Shown in pieces: positions 30,236-38,413 of a DNA stretch of 64,000 bases. Every line of letters begins with the position of its first letter. Position 1 is the stretch's first letter. This stretch comes from Rhodobacter sp. (GTDB lineage Bacteria; Pseudomonadota; Alphaproteobacteria; Rhodobacterales; Rhodobacteraceae), in contig JAIXUH010000002.1 in NCBI GenBank assembly GCA_027484145.1, forward strand, positions 372,001 through 436,000, given 5' to 3'. The position numbers and the translations under genes are program-made. The notes beneath the pieces were generated by a model. That model saw only the letters and a program-made list of their open reading frames with translations, searched no databases and was not told the DNA's origin.

Positions 30236-31768
30236 ATGAACGAACAACGCGCAAGATCGGGTCGTCAGGCACGGCAGGCCGAACGGGCCCAAAAGGGCAC
30301 CAAGCCGGGGCACCCCTATATCATTCGCAACATCCCGACCTATGACATTCTGTCCGAAGAAAACCTGCTGCGGATCGAAGCCGCGGCAGACCGTATTCTG
30401 GCCGAAACCGGGATCGAGTTCCGCGATGACCCGGTGGCCTTGGAGTTGTGGCGCCGTGCAGGTGCCGATGTGCAGGGGCTGTTGGTGAAGTTCCCGCCCG
30501 GCCTTTTGCGCGAAGTGCTGAAAACAGCGCCGCCCGAGTTTACCCAGCATGCCCGCAACCCGGCAAATTCGGTGCAGATCGGTGGCCGGAACGTCGTGTT
30601 CTCGCCCGCCTATGGCAGCCCCTTCGTGATGGATCTCGACCGGGGCCGCCGCTTTGGCACGCTGGAGGATTTCCGGAACTTCATCAAGCTGGCGCAATCC
30701 AGCCCCAACTTTCACCATTCCGGCGGCACGATCTGCGAGCCGACGGATGTGGCGGTGAACAAGCGCCATCTGGACATGGTGATGGCGCATATCGAACTCA
30801 GCGACCGGCCCTTTATGGGGTCTGTTACCGCCGAAGAACGGTCGGAAGACAATATCGAGATGTGCCGCATTCTGTTCGGCGCTGATTTCGTTGATCAGAA
30901 TTGTGTCATCCTTGGCAATGTGAACGTAAATTCACCATTGGTCTGGGATGGCACCATGACCAAATCGCTGCGCGCCTATGCGCGGGCCAATCAGGCGGCG
31001 GTGGTGGTGCCCTTCATCCTTGGCGGGGCCATGGGGCCGGTGACGAATGCCGGTGGCATCGCCCAATCCTTGGCCGAAACCATGGTGGGCTGCGCGCTGA
31101 CGCAGCTGGAACGCCCCGGCGCGCCTGTGATCTTTGGCAACTTCCTGTCGTCGATGTCGCTCCGCTCGGGCAGCCCCACCTTTGGCACGCCGGAACCGGC
31201 GATCGGCAGCATGGTCATTGGCCAGCTTGCGCGGCGGCTGAACCTGCCCTTGCGCTGTTCGGGCAACTTTACAACGTCAAAACTGCCCGATGCGCAGGCG
31301 ATGATGGAGGGCACGATGAGCATGCTGGCCGCCATCCATTGCGGGGCTAATTTCATCCTGCATTCGGCGGGGTTCCTCGACGGCCTGCTGAGCATGTCCT
31401 ACGAGAAGTTCATGTTGGACGCTGACCTGTGCGGGTCGCTGCACAGCTATCTTGATGGCGTGAAGATCGACGACGACCAACTGGCAGTAGACGCTTTTGC
31501 CGAAGTCGGCCCCGGCAACCATTTCTTTGGCTGCAGTCATACCATGGCGCATTATCAGACGGCGTTCTGGGATTCCGACCTGTCGGACAACGAACCCTTC
31601 GAGAAATGGGAGGCTGCTGGCAGCACCGATGCCGCCACGCGCGCCAATCGCTTGTGGAAAAGGCGGCTGGCCGAGTATGAGGCCCCGCTGCTGGATGCCG
31701 GCATCAAGGATGGATTGCGCGATTTCATCGCCCGAAAGAAGGCGTCAGCCCCCGATGCCTGGTACTGA
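30236..31768 (+). CDS. MttB-family (trimethylamine methyltransferase-like) protein without pyrrolysine
   Basis: 510 residues from ATG 30236 (AGGGGGGTGG upstream). It resembles the COG5598 MttB superfamily through its TIM-barrel-like body, with RILAETGIEFRDDPVALEL near 40-60 and LHSYLDGVKIDDDQLAVD and AFAEVGPGNHFFGCSHTM near the C-terminus. The frame runs without an internal amber codon, so it is not a Pyl-dependent trimethylamine enzyme. Non-Pyl members such as MtgB demethylate quaternary amines (for example glycine betaine) to a corrinoid protein. No corrinoid protein or methyltransferase partner is adjacent, so the substrate is open. Confidence 0.85.
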   Translation: MNEQRARSGRQARQAERAQKGTKPGHPYIIRNIPTYDILSEENLLRIEAAADRILAETGIEFRDDPVALELWRRAGADVQGLLVKFPPGLLREVLKTAPPEFTQHARNPANSVQIGGRNVVFSPAYGSPFVMDLDRGRRFGTLEDFRNFIKLAQSSPNFHHSGGTICEPTDVAVNKRHLDMVMAHIELSDRPFMGSVTAEERSEDNIEMCRILFGADFVDQNCVILGNVNVNSPLVWDGTMTKSLRAYARANQAAVVVPFILGGAMGPVTNAGGIAQSLAETMVGCALTQLERPGAPVIFGNFLSSMSLRSGSPTFGTPEPAIGSMVIGQLARRLNLPLRCSGNFTTSKLPDAQAMMEGTMSMLAAIHCGANFILHSAGFLDGLLSMSYEKFMLDADLCGSLHSYLDGVKIDDDQLAVDAFAEVGPGNHFFGCSHTMAHYQTAFWDSDLSDNEPFEKWEAAGSTDAATRANRLWKRRLAEYEAPLLDAGIKDGLRDFIARKKASAPDAWY

Positions 31769-31770
31769 TC

Positions 31771-31777
31771 TACGACC
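31771..31777 (+). promoter_or_regulatory. TACGACC motif upstream of Sel1-repeat gene
   Basis: CTACGACCA, 60 bases upstream of the gene at 31837, copies the motif at 34135, 34159, 34754 and 46692 in the alcohol-oxidation promoters. A single copy without a dyad partner; chance is possible. Confidence 0.3.
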
Positions 31778-31836
31778 ATCGCAGGGGTGATCGGCGGCCC
31801 GCTTTGCTTTAGCCTGATGGCAGCGGAGGACCGAAC

Positions 31837-32364
31837 ATGCGCCTGACCCTTGCCATCTGCCTCTTGGCCTTTCCGGCCTGTGCCGAAACGGACCTCGGCA
31901 CGCTGAACCCCGACGAGATGAGCCTTGGTCGCGTGCTGGACGGAATCGCTCAAGGCGAGACCAGCATGACCAATTGCGCGGCGGGCTACATGATTACCAA
32001 GTCAGGCCGCCACGATCAGGCGCGCGCGGTGTTCGGGGCCTGTGCCGACGCAGGCTATACAGGTGCCATGACATGGATGAGCCAGCTGGATGACAACGGT
32101 CTGGGGGCATCGGAGGACCCTGATGCCGCCGCCATGTGGGACCGCCGTGCGGCTGAGGCGGGCGATCCGGTGGGTATGTTCAACCACGGGCTTGACCTGA
32201 TGCGCGGGCGGGGGGTCGTGCAGGATGTAGACGCGGGCAAGCGCATGGTGGACCGGGCGGCCAGCCTTGGCCTGCCGGTCGCCAAACGCCTGCAAGGCGC
32301 GGGCTATGATCTGGATGAAGTGACGCCCGACGCTGACAACTGGAAATACGCGCCGATGTTCTGA
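31837..32364 (+). CDS. Periplasmic Sel1-repeat protein
   Basis: 175 residues with a signal peptide (MRLTLAICLLAFPACA). Two to three Sel1-like TPR units are visible (AGYTGAMTWMSQLDDNGLGA, DPVGMFNHGLDLMRGRGVVQ, GLPVAKRLQGAGYDL), which make a small helical protein-binding surface. There are two Cys in the mature N-terminal part. It lies at the left edge of the alcohol-oxidation locus, convergent with the orphan ABC genes 39 bases away, and has a TACGACC motif upstream; a link to that locus is inference. Confidence 0.8.
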   Translation: MRLTLAICLLAFPACAETDLGTLNPDEMSLGRVLDGIAQGETSMTNCAAGYMITKSGRHDQARAVFGACADAGYTGAMTWMSQLDDNGLGASEDPDAAAMWDRRAAEAGDPVGMFNHGLDLMRGRGVVQDVDAGKRMVDRAASLGLPVAKRLQGAGYDLDEVTPDADNWKYAPMF

Positions 32365-32381
32365 CGTGGGTGGGCCGGGCG

Positions 32382-32425
32382 CAAAATCCTTCAAAGGATT
32401 TTGTCAATTTCCTCGCAGGAAATTG
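32382..32425. repeat. Tandem pair of AT-rich hairpins straddling a stop codon
   Basis: Two adjacent palindromes: CAAAATCCTT-CA-AAGGATTTTG (32382-32403) and CAATTTCCT-CGC-AGGAAATTG (32405-32425). The second lies inside the last seven codons of the ABC ATPase gene and encodes its TNFLRGN tail; the first lies just after its stop. They could terminate both convergent genes, but two AT-rich perfect palindromes side by side in GC-rich DNA look like a mobile or REP-like unit. No second copy was seen in the window. Confidence 0.6.
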
Positions 32426-33054
32426 GTGCTCTGCACCTCTGGCGGCTGCTGGGCGGTGACGGTAGCAGGGGTTCCGGCCAAGCGCAGGGTCCGTGTCGCC
32501 AGTCGTCTGGCTTCCGCCTCGGAATGTGTGACAAGAACCGTTGCCACGGGCCGCGCCGCGCGCAGGGTTTCGAACAGTGTCATCATCTCATCCGCCAGTT
32601 GCGGGTCGAGTGAGACGAAGGGTTCATCCATCAAGAGCACATCAGGACTCGCGCCAAAAGCGCGGGCCAGTGACAGCCGCCGCTGCTGGCCGCCAGACAG
32701 AGCGCCCGGATAGCGGTCTTCCAGATCTGCCAGCCCAACCTCGGCCAAAAGGTCGCGGGCCACGTCGGGCGTGCAGCCCAGCGTCAGTTCAAGGTTTTCG
32801 GCGGCTGTCCGCCATGGCATGAGCACCGGGTCTTGGAACACCATCGCAATGCGACCGGGCAACGTCAGCGTGCCGCGCCAAGTGGCATGCAATCCGGCGA
32901 TGATCCGCAGCAGCGTGGTCTTGCCCACACCTGAGGGGCCGGTGACGGCAACGGTTTCTCCGGGCAAGACATCGAGGGCAAGGCCCCCGAGGATATGGGC
33001 CTTGCCATGGCTTGCCGAGATCAACTGCAAGGACAGCGCGGGGGATGCGGCCAT
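32404..33054 (-). CDS. ABC transporter ATPase (nitrate/sulfonate/taurine type), permease partner missing
   Basis: 216 residues. Walker A GPSGVGKTT (about 38-46), Q-loop FQDPVLMPW, signature LSGGQQRRLSLARA and Walker B VLLMDEPFVSLD are all present, so it should be an active ATPase of the SsuB/TauB type. It is some 30 residues shorter at the C-terminus than usual family members, and its final residues are encoded by a palindrome. Its start overlaps the binding-protein stop (TGATG). No membrane component lies on either side; the next gene is the Sel1 protein. Confidence 0.85.
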   Translation of the reverse strand: MAASPALSLQLISASHGKAHILGGLALDVLPGETVAVTGPSGVGKTTLLRIIAGLHATWRGTLTLPGRIAMVFQDPVLMPWRTAAENLELTLGCTPDVARDLLAEVGLADLEDRYPGALSGGQQRRLSLARAFGASPDVLLMDEPFVSLDPQLADEMMTLFETLRAARPVATVLVTHSEAEARRLATRTLRLAGTPATVTAQQPPEVQSTNFLRGN

Positions 33055-34034
33055 CAGCTGCCCGGCTGCACGAAGACGCCCGCAGGCAGCGTCGTGGTCT
33101 TGCCCATCAACTCTTCGCCGCCCAACTGCGCCATAATTTCCAGCATTTTCGCGGCGGCGGCTTCGTCGACCGGGCCTGCCGCCGGAATGCCGGCACGGAA
33201 GCCCGCCTTTAGCGCGGCAAACTGGGCGTCATCCTTGGCGTTCATGATCGGGCGCAGTGCGTCCCATGCAGCATCATCCGTGGCCAGAATGTCCTTCGCC
33301 GCGCGGCTGGCCGCTGCAAGGCCTGCGACCAATTCCGGCTTTTCGCGCAAAAGATCGCCGGTGACGACATATCCCAGCAGTGGCGTATCGGGCGACAGGC
33401 CCAAGGCGGCGGCCGCCTCGCTGACCGTGATCAGGGGGCGCATTCCGGCGGCTTCGGCCTTGGCGTTGAAGTGCCAGAAGTTGATTGCCCCATCCGTTTC
33501 GCCCGACAATGCCGTTTCAAAGATCAGTGGCGGCGCGCCGAACACCTGTTCGGTTTCACCCGCCAAATCCATGCCCTGCGATTGCGCAAAGGCGCGCAGG
33601 ATCAGCCAGCTTTTGTCGACCGGGCCACCTGCGATGCCGATTTTCTTGCCTGCAAGGTCAGACAGGCTCTTGGCCGGGCTATCGGCCTTGACCATCAGGG
33701 CGCCAACAGCGCGGGAATAGGGGATGAACACATAGTCCGCCCCTTCGGCACGCTGCCGCGCCACCCAAAGCCAGTCAGACACGATCACATCCGCCTCGCC
33801 GCCCTGAAAGGCCACCTGCGCGGCCGGGCCAGCGGCCACATCCTGCACGACCATCGTAAAGCCATTGGCCTTGTCCAGCCCGTTTGCGGCGATCGTGGTC
33901 AGTTCCCAGTTTACCGTGCCCGAAACCTGCGTTGCGATGCGAAGGGTGGCATCCTGCGCAAAGGCCACGCTGCCATAGGCCAGCACACCTGCACATAGGA
34001 ATCCGCGCCCAAGGGCTCTGCGTGTCAGCGTCAT
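33054..34034 (-). CDS. Periplasmic substrate-binding protein, NitT/TauT type
   Basis: 326 residues from ATG 34034. The signal peptide contains twin Arg (TLTRRALGRGFLCAGVLAYGSVAFA). A two-lobed binding fold with TQVSGTVNWELTTIAANGL near 32-50 and LAGKKIGIAGGPVDKSW resembles the SsuA/TauA-like proteins found next to quinoprotein alcohol dehydrogenases. The substrate is not known; lanthanide chelate, cofactor or alcohol-derived acids are all guesses. It is divergent from the cytochrome c gene across a TACGACC-rich promoter region. Confidence 0.8.
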   Translation of the reverse strand: MTLTRRALGRGFLCAGVLAYGSVAFAQDATLRIATQVSGTVNWELTTIAANGLDKANGFTMVVQDVAAGPAAQVAFQGGEADVIVSDWLWVARQRAEGADYVFIPYSRAVGALMVKADSPAKSLSDLAGKKIGIAGGPVDKSWLILRAFAQSQGMDLAGETEQVFGAPPLIFETALSGETDGAINFWHFNAKAEAAGMRPLITVSEAAAALGLSPDTPLLGYVVTGDLLREKPELVAGLAAASRAAKDILATDDAAWDALRPIMNAKDDAQFAALKAGFRAGIPAAGPVDEAAAAKMLEIMAQLGGEELMGKTTTLPAGVFVQPGS

Positions 34035-34134
34035 GATGATCTCCTCCCGATCCTTGATGGGCACCCTATCAGCCCGTGGCAAGTGCGAAATGCGACCTTC
34101 GCAGGGGGAGCGCAGGGCAAGCACCGTGACGTTC

Positions 34135-34165
34135 TACGACCTTGGTCGGGGCAGGGCCTACGACC
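34135..34165. promoter_or_regulatory. Double TACGACC site with CGACC-TT-GGTCG dyad
   Basis: TACGACC occurs at 34135-34141 and again at 34159-34165, 24 bases apart. The first extends into a perfect 12-base palindrome CGACCTTGGTCG (34137-34148). A weaker TGCGACC lies at 34091. The sites sit between the divergent ABC and cytochrome genes. This is the densest copy of the candidate operator of the locus. Confidence 0.55.
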
Positions 34166-34254
34166 ACGCCGCCCGGTTCATTTGACCTGCATCAAGTTGC
34201 TGGGCGCGGTGCGGGTTCATCAAGACAGGACGAGGGGTCAAAAAGGAGAGACAG

Positions 34255-34641
34255 ATGAAACGGATGCTTACGGCGCTGCTGCTGGTGACAGCGGCCCCTG
34301 CCTTGGCTGACGAGCCAAAGGTTTTTGACCAGATCAAGGTCAATGCAGGGGCAGCCCTGTTTGATGCCGAATGTCGGCGCTGCCATGCAACGGATGCAGA
34401 CCGCGCCTCTTACGGTCCGCCGCTGGAAGGTGTGATCGGGCGGGCGGCAGGCTCGGTGGCGGGCTATCCCTATTCGCCTGCGCTGCAATCTGCGGCCTTT
34501 GTCTGGACGCGGCCCGCCCTCAAGGCATGGATCGAGGACAATCAGGGCTTTGTTCCGGGCACCAAGATGCGCCATGTCGGCATCACGGACCCCGTCGTGC
34601 AAGACTTCATTCTGGCCTATCTCGCCTCGGTTCCGCAGTGA
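34255..34641 (+). CDS. Periplasmic class I cytochrome c
   Basis: 128 residues with signal peptide ([18 protein letters not shown]), one haem site Cys40-Arg-Arg-Cys43-His44 and a likely Met105 axial ligand in PGTKM. The segment [11 protein letters not shown] and the ending [12 protein letters not shown] are usual for small class I c-type cytochromes. It lies 236 bases upstream of the quinoprotein dehydrogenase on the same strand, so it is a good candidate to carry electrons from the PQQ enzyme to the oxidase. Confidence 0.9.
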   Translation: MKRMLTALLLVTAAPALADEPKVFDQIKVNAGAALFDAECRRCHATDADRASYGPPLEGVIGRAAGSVAGYPYSPALQSAAFVWTRPALKAWIEDNQGFVPGTKMRHVGITDPVVQDFILAYLASVPQ

Positions 34642-34748
34642 GGCGGGGCTCTGCGCCTTTGTCTGAGGGACGGGTCTGGTCGATGCTCCGACAGTGTCGC
34701 CAGCCCTTGGGCCTGTCCGTCATGGGCGGGCCTGCCGCCCTGTCCAAT

Positions 34749-34760
34749 GGTCTTACGACC
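34749..34760. promoter_or_regulatory. GGTC-TTAC-GACC dyad upstream of the PQQ dehydrogenase
   Basis: GGTCTTACGACC contains TACGACC (34754-34760) and an inverted GGTC. It lies 118-129 bases upstream of the dehydrogenase ATG, in the 236-base gap after the cytochrome gene. It has the same half-site as 34135 and 46692 but reversed dyad order and a 4-base spacer. Confidence 0.45.
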
Positions 34761-34877
34761 AATGTGCAATACCCCGAAACAGCGGCGACGCGGATGATGC
34801 CGCCAGACCGGGGCTCTTCGCAAGAGGGGGCAAAGTGGCCGCCTGTCATCACGGAACAACCCGAGGGAGGAGACCGG

Positions 34878-36647
34878 ATGAACCGCTTTATCATCGCCGT
34901 CACTGCTGCACTGATTGCCGGAACACCGGCATTTTCGGCTGGCGTGACCGAAGAAGACATCGCCAATGACGCCACGACGGTGGGCGACGTTGTGACCAAT
35001 GGCATGGGCCGCACCTTGCAGCGGTTCAGCCCGCTGGCCACGCTGAACAAGGACAACGTCAAGAACCTTGTCCCGGCATGGGCCTTCAGCCTTGGCGGCG
35101 AAAAGCAGCGCGGGCAGGAAACCCAGCCGCTGGTGCGCGATGGCGTGATGTATATCACCGGCTCTTACAGCCGCCTTTATGCCATCGACATCAAGACCGG
35201 CAAAGAGCTGTGGCAGTATGATGCCCGCTTGCCCGAAGGCATTCTGCCCTGCTGCGACGTGGTCAACCGTGGGGCGGCACTTTATGGCGACAACATCTAT
35301 TTCGGCACGCTGGATGCCCGGATGGTGGCGCTGAATGCGGCCACGGGTGATGTGGTCTGGAACAAGAAAATCGCGGAATACAAGGAAGGCTATTCCTACA
35401 CCGCAGCGCCGCTGATCGTGAACGGGCTGGTGATCACCGGCAATTCGGGCGGTGAGTTCGGCATTGTGGGCGAAGTGCAGGCGCGTGACGCGCTGACGGG
35501 TGAGACTGTCTGGACCCGCCCGGTGATCGAAGGCCACATGGGCACGCTGAACGGCAAGGAAAGCACCATGACCGGGACGCTGAACGCGACTTGGCCGGGA
35601 GATCTGTGGAAGACCGGGGGCGGGGCCACATGGCTTGGCGGCTCGTATGACATTGAAACCGATACGCTGGTGTTTGGCGCAGGCAACCCGGCACCTTGGA
35701 ACAGCCACCTGCGCAACGCAGGCGCGCCGACCGAAGGCAATGTGGGTGACAACCTTTATGCGGCCGGCCGCATCGGGCTTGACCCCAAGACGGGCGAGAT
35801 CAAGTGGCACTTCCAAAGCACGCCGCGCGAAGGCTGGGACTATGACGGCGTGAACGAAGTGGTGGCCTTTGCCGACAAGGATGGCGCCAAGAAATTCGCC
35901 ACGGCCGACCGGAACGGCTTTTTCTATGTTCTGAACCGCGAGGATGGCAAGTTCCAGAACGCATGGCCTTTTGTGAAAGACATCACCTGGGCCAGCGGGA
36001 TCGATGAGAATGGCCGCCCGATCTATGTCGAGGAAAACCGCCCCGGCGATCCGGCCAAGGCCGCTGACGGTGCCAAGGGCGATGTGGTGTTTTCCTCGCC
36101 CTCCTTCCTCGGTGGCAAGAACTGGATGCCGATGGCCTATAGCCAGAACACGGGCCTGTTCTATGTGCCCTCCAACGAATGGGGCATGGATATCTGGAAC
36201 GAGCCGATCACTTACAAGAAAGGTGCCGCCTACCTTGGGTCGGGCTTTACCATCAAGCCGAACTACGAAGACCACATCGGCAGCCTGAAGGCGATTGATC
36301 CGGCCACGGGCGAATGGAAGTGGGAATACAAGAACGAGGCCCCGCTTTGGGGTGGCGTGATGACCACGGCGGGTGGCCTTGTGTTCTTCGGCACGCCCGA
36401 GGGTGAGTTCCTTGCGCTGGATGATACCACCGGCGAAACCCTGTGGTCGTTCCAGACCGGGTCGGGCATCGTGGGCCAGCCCGTCACATGGGAGCAGGAC
36501 GGCGAGCAGTACGTGACCGTCGTGTCGGGCTGGGGTGGCGCTGTTCCGCTGTGGGGCGGCGAAGTGGCCAAAAAGGTCAACTACCTCAATCAGGGTGGCA
36601 TGGTCTGGACGTTCCGCCTGCCGAAACAACTTGCCATGGCGGACTGA
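34878..36647 (+). CDS. PQQ-dependent alcohol dehydrogenase, predicted lanthanide type (ExaA/PedH-like)
   Basis: 589 residues from ATG 34878 (GGGAGGAG upstream; the open frame extends further but without homology). A signal peptide is followed by an eight-bladed propeller. Landmarks are [18 protein letters not shown], the stretch [19 protein letters not shown] characteristic of quinoprotein ethanol dehydrogenases, and the vicinal disulfide Cys125-Cys126. Metal ligands are Glu193 (GGEFG), Asn270 (GAGNPAPW) and catalytic Asp321. Asp323 in WDYD is the extra acidic ligand that marks lanthanide-dependent members (XoxF, ExaF, PedH); calcium enzymes have a non-acidic residue there. It oxidises alcohols in the periplasm and passes electrons to cytochrome c. 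No pqq genes are in the window. Confidence 0.93.
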   Translation: MNRFIIAVTAALIAGTPAFSAGVTEEDIANDATTVGDVVTNGMGRTLQRFSPLATLNKDNVKNLVPAWAFSLGGEKQRGQETQPLVRDGVMYITGSYSRLYAIDIKTGKELWQYDARLPEGILPCCDVVNRGAALYGDNIYFGTLDARMVALNAATGDVVWNKKIAEYKEGYSYTAAPLIVNGLVITGNSGGEFGIVGEVQARDALTGETVWTRPVIEGHMGTLNGKESTMTGTLNATWPGDLWKTGGGATWLGGSYDIETDTLVFGAGNPAPWNSHLRNAGAPTEGNVGDNLYAAGRIGLDPKTGEIKWHFQSTPREGWDYDGVNEVVAFADKDGAKKFATADRNGFFYVLNREDGKFQNAWPFVKDITWASGIDENGRPIYVEENRPGDPAKAADGAKGDVVFSSPSFLGGKNWMPMAYSQNTGLFYVPSNEWGMDIWNEPITYKKGAAYLGSGFTIKPNYEDHIGSLKAIDPATGEWKWEYKNEAPLWGGVMTTAGGLVFFGTPEGEFLALDDTTGETLWSFQTGSGIVGQPVTWEQDGEQYVTVVSGWGGAVPLWGGEVAKKVNYLNQGGMVWTFRLPKQLAMAD

Positions 36648-36675
36648 TCCCCTCTGATCAGGCTGGTGCGGCAGG

Positions 36676-36701
36676 GCGCGCCTCGGGAAACCGGGGCGCG
36701 C
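36676..36701 (+). terminator. Terminator of the PQQ dehydrogenase gene
   Basis: An 11-bp stem GCGCGCCTCGG / CCGGGGCGCGC (one G-U pair) with GAAA tetraloop, 28 bases after the stop, followed by TTTGCCTTTGGG. Confidence 0.8.
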
Positions 36702-36716
36702 TTTGCCTTTGGGTGT

Positions 36717-37778
36717 TTATGTGGAGGGATCGGTGTACGTATGCTGTTTGCCTTGCGGGTCGGTCACAACCCATGCTGCGCCATCCGCCTGCACATAGCC
36801 CGGACCAATCGGCACCTTGCCGTGACCACCCGGAATATCAAGGACATAGGTCGGCAGGCAGGTTCCCGATAGCCGTCCGCGCAGGGCCGCCATCAGCGCT
36901 TGCCCTTGCGCGATCGTGGTGCGGAAATGCCCGGCCCCGCGCGCCATGTCGCAATGATGCAGGTAATAGGGTTTGACGCGCAGCCGGATCAGGGCACGGA
37001 ACAGATCCTCCAGCGCGGCCACGTTGTCATTCACCCCGCGCAACAGCACCGATTGCGACAAAAGCGGGATGCCGGCCCTGACCAGCCGTTGCAACGCCGC
37101 TGCGGCATTGGGGGTCAGTTCATCGGCGTGGTTTGTGTGCACCACGACCCATACTGCCAGCCGCGAGTCGAGCGCTGCCAGCAAAGCATCGTTGATCCGC
37201 TGGGGGGCCACCACCGGCACGCGGGTGTGCAGGCGCACCACCTGCACATGGGCAATCGCCTCCAGCCGCCGCAACAGATCAGCGATTCGGCGCGGCGACA
37301 ACACCAGCGGATCGCCCCCTGTCAGAATAACCTCCCAGATCGCGGGGGTGGCGGCGATATGATTCAGCGCCCGGTCAAGCGCGTCGGGCGGCAGATGCCC
37401 CGTGTCGCCCACGGTTTCGCGGCGAAAGCAAAAGCGACAATAGACCTCGCATGTCTTGGTCACATGCAGGATGGCACGGTCCGGGTAGCGGTGCGTCAGA
37501 CCGGGCACCGGGGCGTGCACGTCATCGCCAATGGGGTCGGCCATATCTTCGGGCCGCACCAGCAACTCATCCGCCGATGGCACAAACTGCCGTGCGACAC
37601 CTGCAGATGTGGCGGCCTCCAGCATCTCTGGCGTGATCCGTAGCCGGAAATCCTGCGCCACGCGCTCCAGTACTTGGGCCTGAGCGGGCAGGGCAAATCC
37701 ATGCTGCACAAGATCACGCACAGAGACGATGGCACGCCCGGAGGTGGCCTCGTCCGCCAGATCGTTGGAAAATCCCAT
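36717..37778 (-). CDS. Lysine 2,3-aminomutase family radical SAM enzyme (KamA/EpmB)
   Basis: 353 residues from ATG 37778. The radical-SAM cluster motif CEVYCRFC (Cys110, Cys114, Cys117) and the PLP-lysine motif PGGHGK (Lys321) identify a lysine 2,3-aminomutase. Its length fits either the KamA-like proteins or EpmB, which makes (R)-beta-lysine for elongation factor P modification. The PLP motif is PGGHGK rather than PGGGGK. efp and epmA are not adjacent. Its start overlaps the stop of the lytic transglycosylase gene (TGATG), so the two are co-transcribed. Confidence 0.88.
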   Translation of the reverse strand: MGFSNDLADEATSGRAIVSVRDLVQHGFALPAQAQVLERVAQDFRLRITPEMLEAATSAGVARQFVPSADELLVRPEDMADPIGDDVHAPVPGLTHRYPDRAILHVTKTCEVYCRFCFRRETVGDTGHLPPDALDRALNHIAATPAIWEVILTGGDPLVLSPRRIADLLRRLEAIAHVQVVRLHTRVPVVAPQRINDALLAALDSRLAVWVVVHTNHADELTPNAAAALQRLVRAGIPLLSQSVLLRGVNDNVAALEDLFRALIRLRVKPYYLHHCDMARGAGHFRTTIAQGQALMAALRGRLSGTCLPTYVLDIPGGHGKVPIGPGYVQADGAAWVVTDPQGKQHTYTDPST

Positions 37779-38248
37779 CAGCTGCGCAGGCCGGTTTCTT
37801 CCAGAAGGCCAAGGCGCTTGGCTTCGTAATAATAGCCGCTGGCATACCACTTCACCGCGCGCTCTTCTGACCCGTTCGATACCAGCCACGCGCCACGCAG
37901 GTATTTGCCCGCGTATTTCAGGTTGGTTTCGGCATCCAGCAATTCAGACGCTGGCCCGCGATGCCCCATGGTGCGGGCGGTTTGCGGCAAGATCTGCATC
38001 AACCCCCAGTAAGGTCCGTTGCGCGCGCCGGGGTTATAGTCACTTTCGCGCTGCACCACACGGTGTATCAGGCTGGCGGGAATGTCATATTCGGTGGCAT
38101 AGCGGTTGATCAGCGCGCGCAGTTCCGGTGTTTCCCCCGGATGCAGGGCGCCCCGATGCGCGGTATCGTCAGTGCTGCGCGGCCGCCCGCAGGCCGACAA
38201 GGCGGCAGCAAGGGCAAGCGACAGGGCGGCGCGGCGGCTCAGCAGCAT
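37778..38248 (-). CDS. Lytic transglycosylase (SLT) lipoprotein
   Basis: 156 residues from ATG 38248. The N-terminal lipobox LSAC marks a lipoprotein after a signal segment with RR. One SLT domain has catalytic Glu in VVQRESDYNP and the conserved GLMQILPQTARTMG and NLKYAGKYL. It cleaves the murein glycan strand to 1,6-anhydromuramyl ends. Small size suggests a specialised role. It is upstream of kamA in a two-gene unit; the link between the two is unclear. Confidence 0.88.
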   Translation of the reverse strand: MLLSRRAALSLALAAALSACGRPRSTDDTAHRGALHPGETPELRALINRYATEYDIPASLIHRVVQRESDYNPGARNGPYWGLMQILPQTARTMGHRGPASELLDAETNLKYAGKYLRGAWLVSNGSEERAVKWYASGYYYEAKRLGLLEETGLRS

Positions 38249-38413
38249 AGGGTCCTCCTTGGTTTTCCGCGCTATAGCGCAAGGTCCGGGCGTGCTCCAC
38301 CCCGCGTGGCGGTCGCTTGCGGAAAACCGCAAAGCCTATAGGACTTAAGCCGTGCTTTGCCACAACCTCGATGCTTGCTAGCATGGCGGCAGAGTAAGGA
38401 TGAAAGGCATATC

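Noticed and set aside
30236-31768. Pyrrolysine-containing trimethylamine methyltransferase
   Set aside because: The frame is uninterrupted by TAG, and no pyl genes are present.
34617-36629. 670-codon open frame opposite the PQQ dehydrogenase
   Set aside because: Antisense shadow; His/Arg/Gly-rich translation.
34878-36647. XoxF/MxaF methanol dehydrogenase
   Set aside because: Sequence around [14 protein letters not shown] and the overall propeller resemble ExaA/Ped enzymes, although the lanthanide Asp is shared with XoxF.
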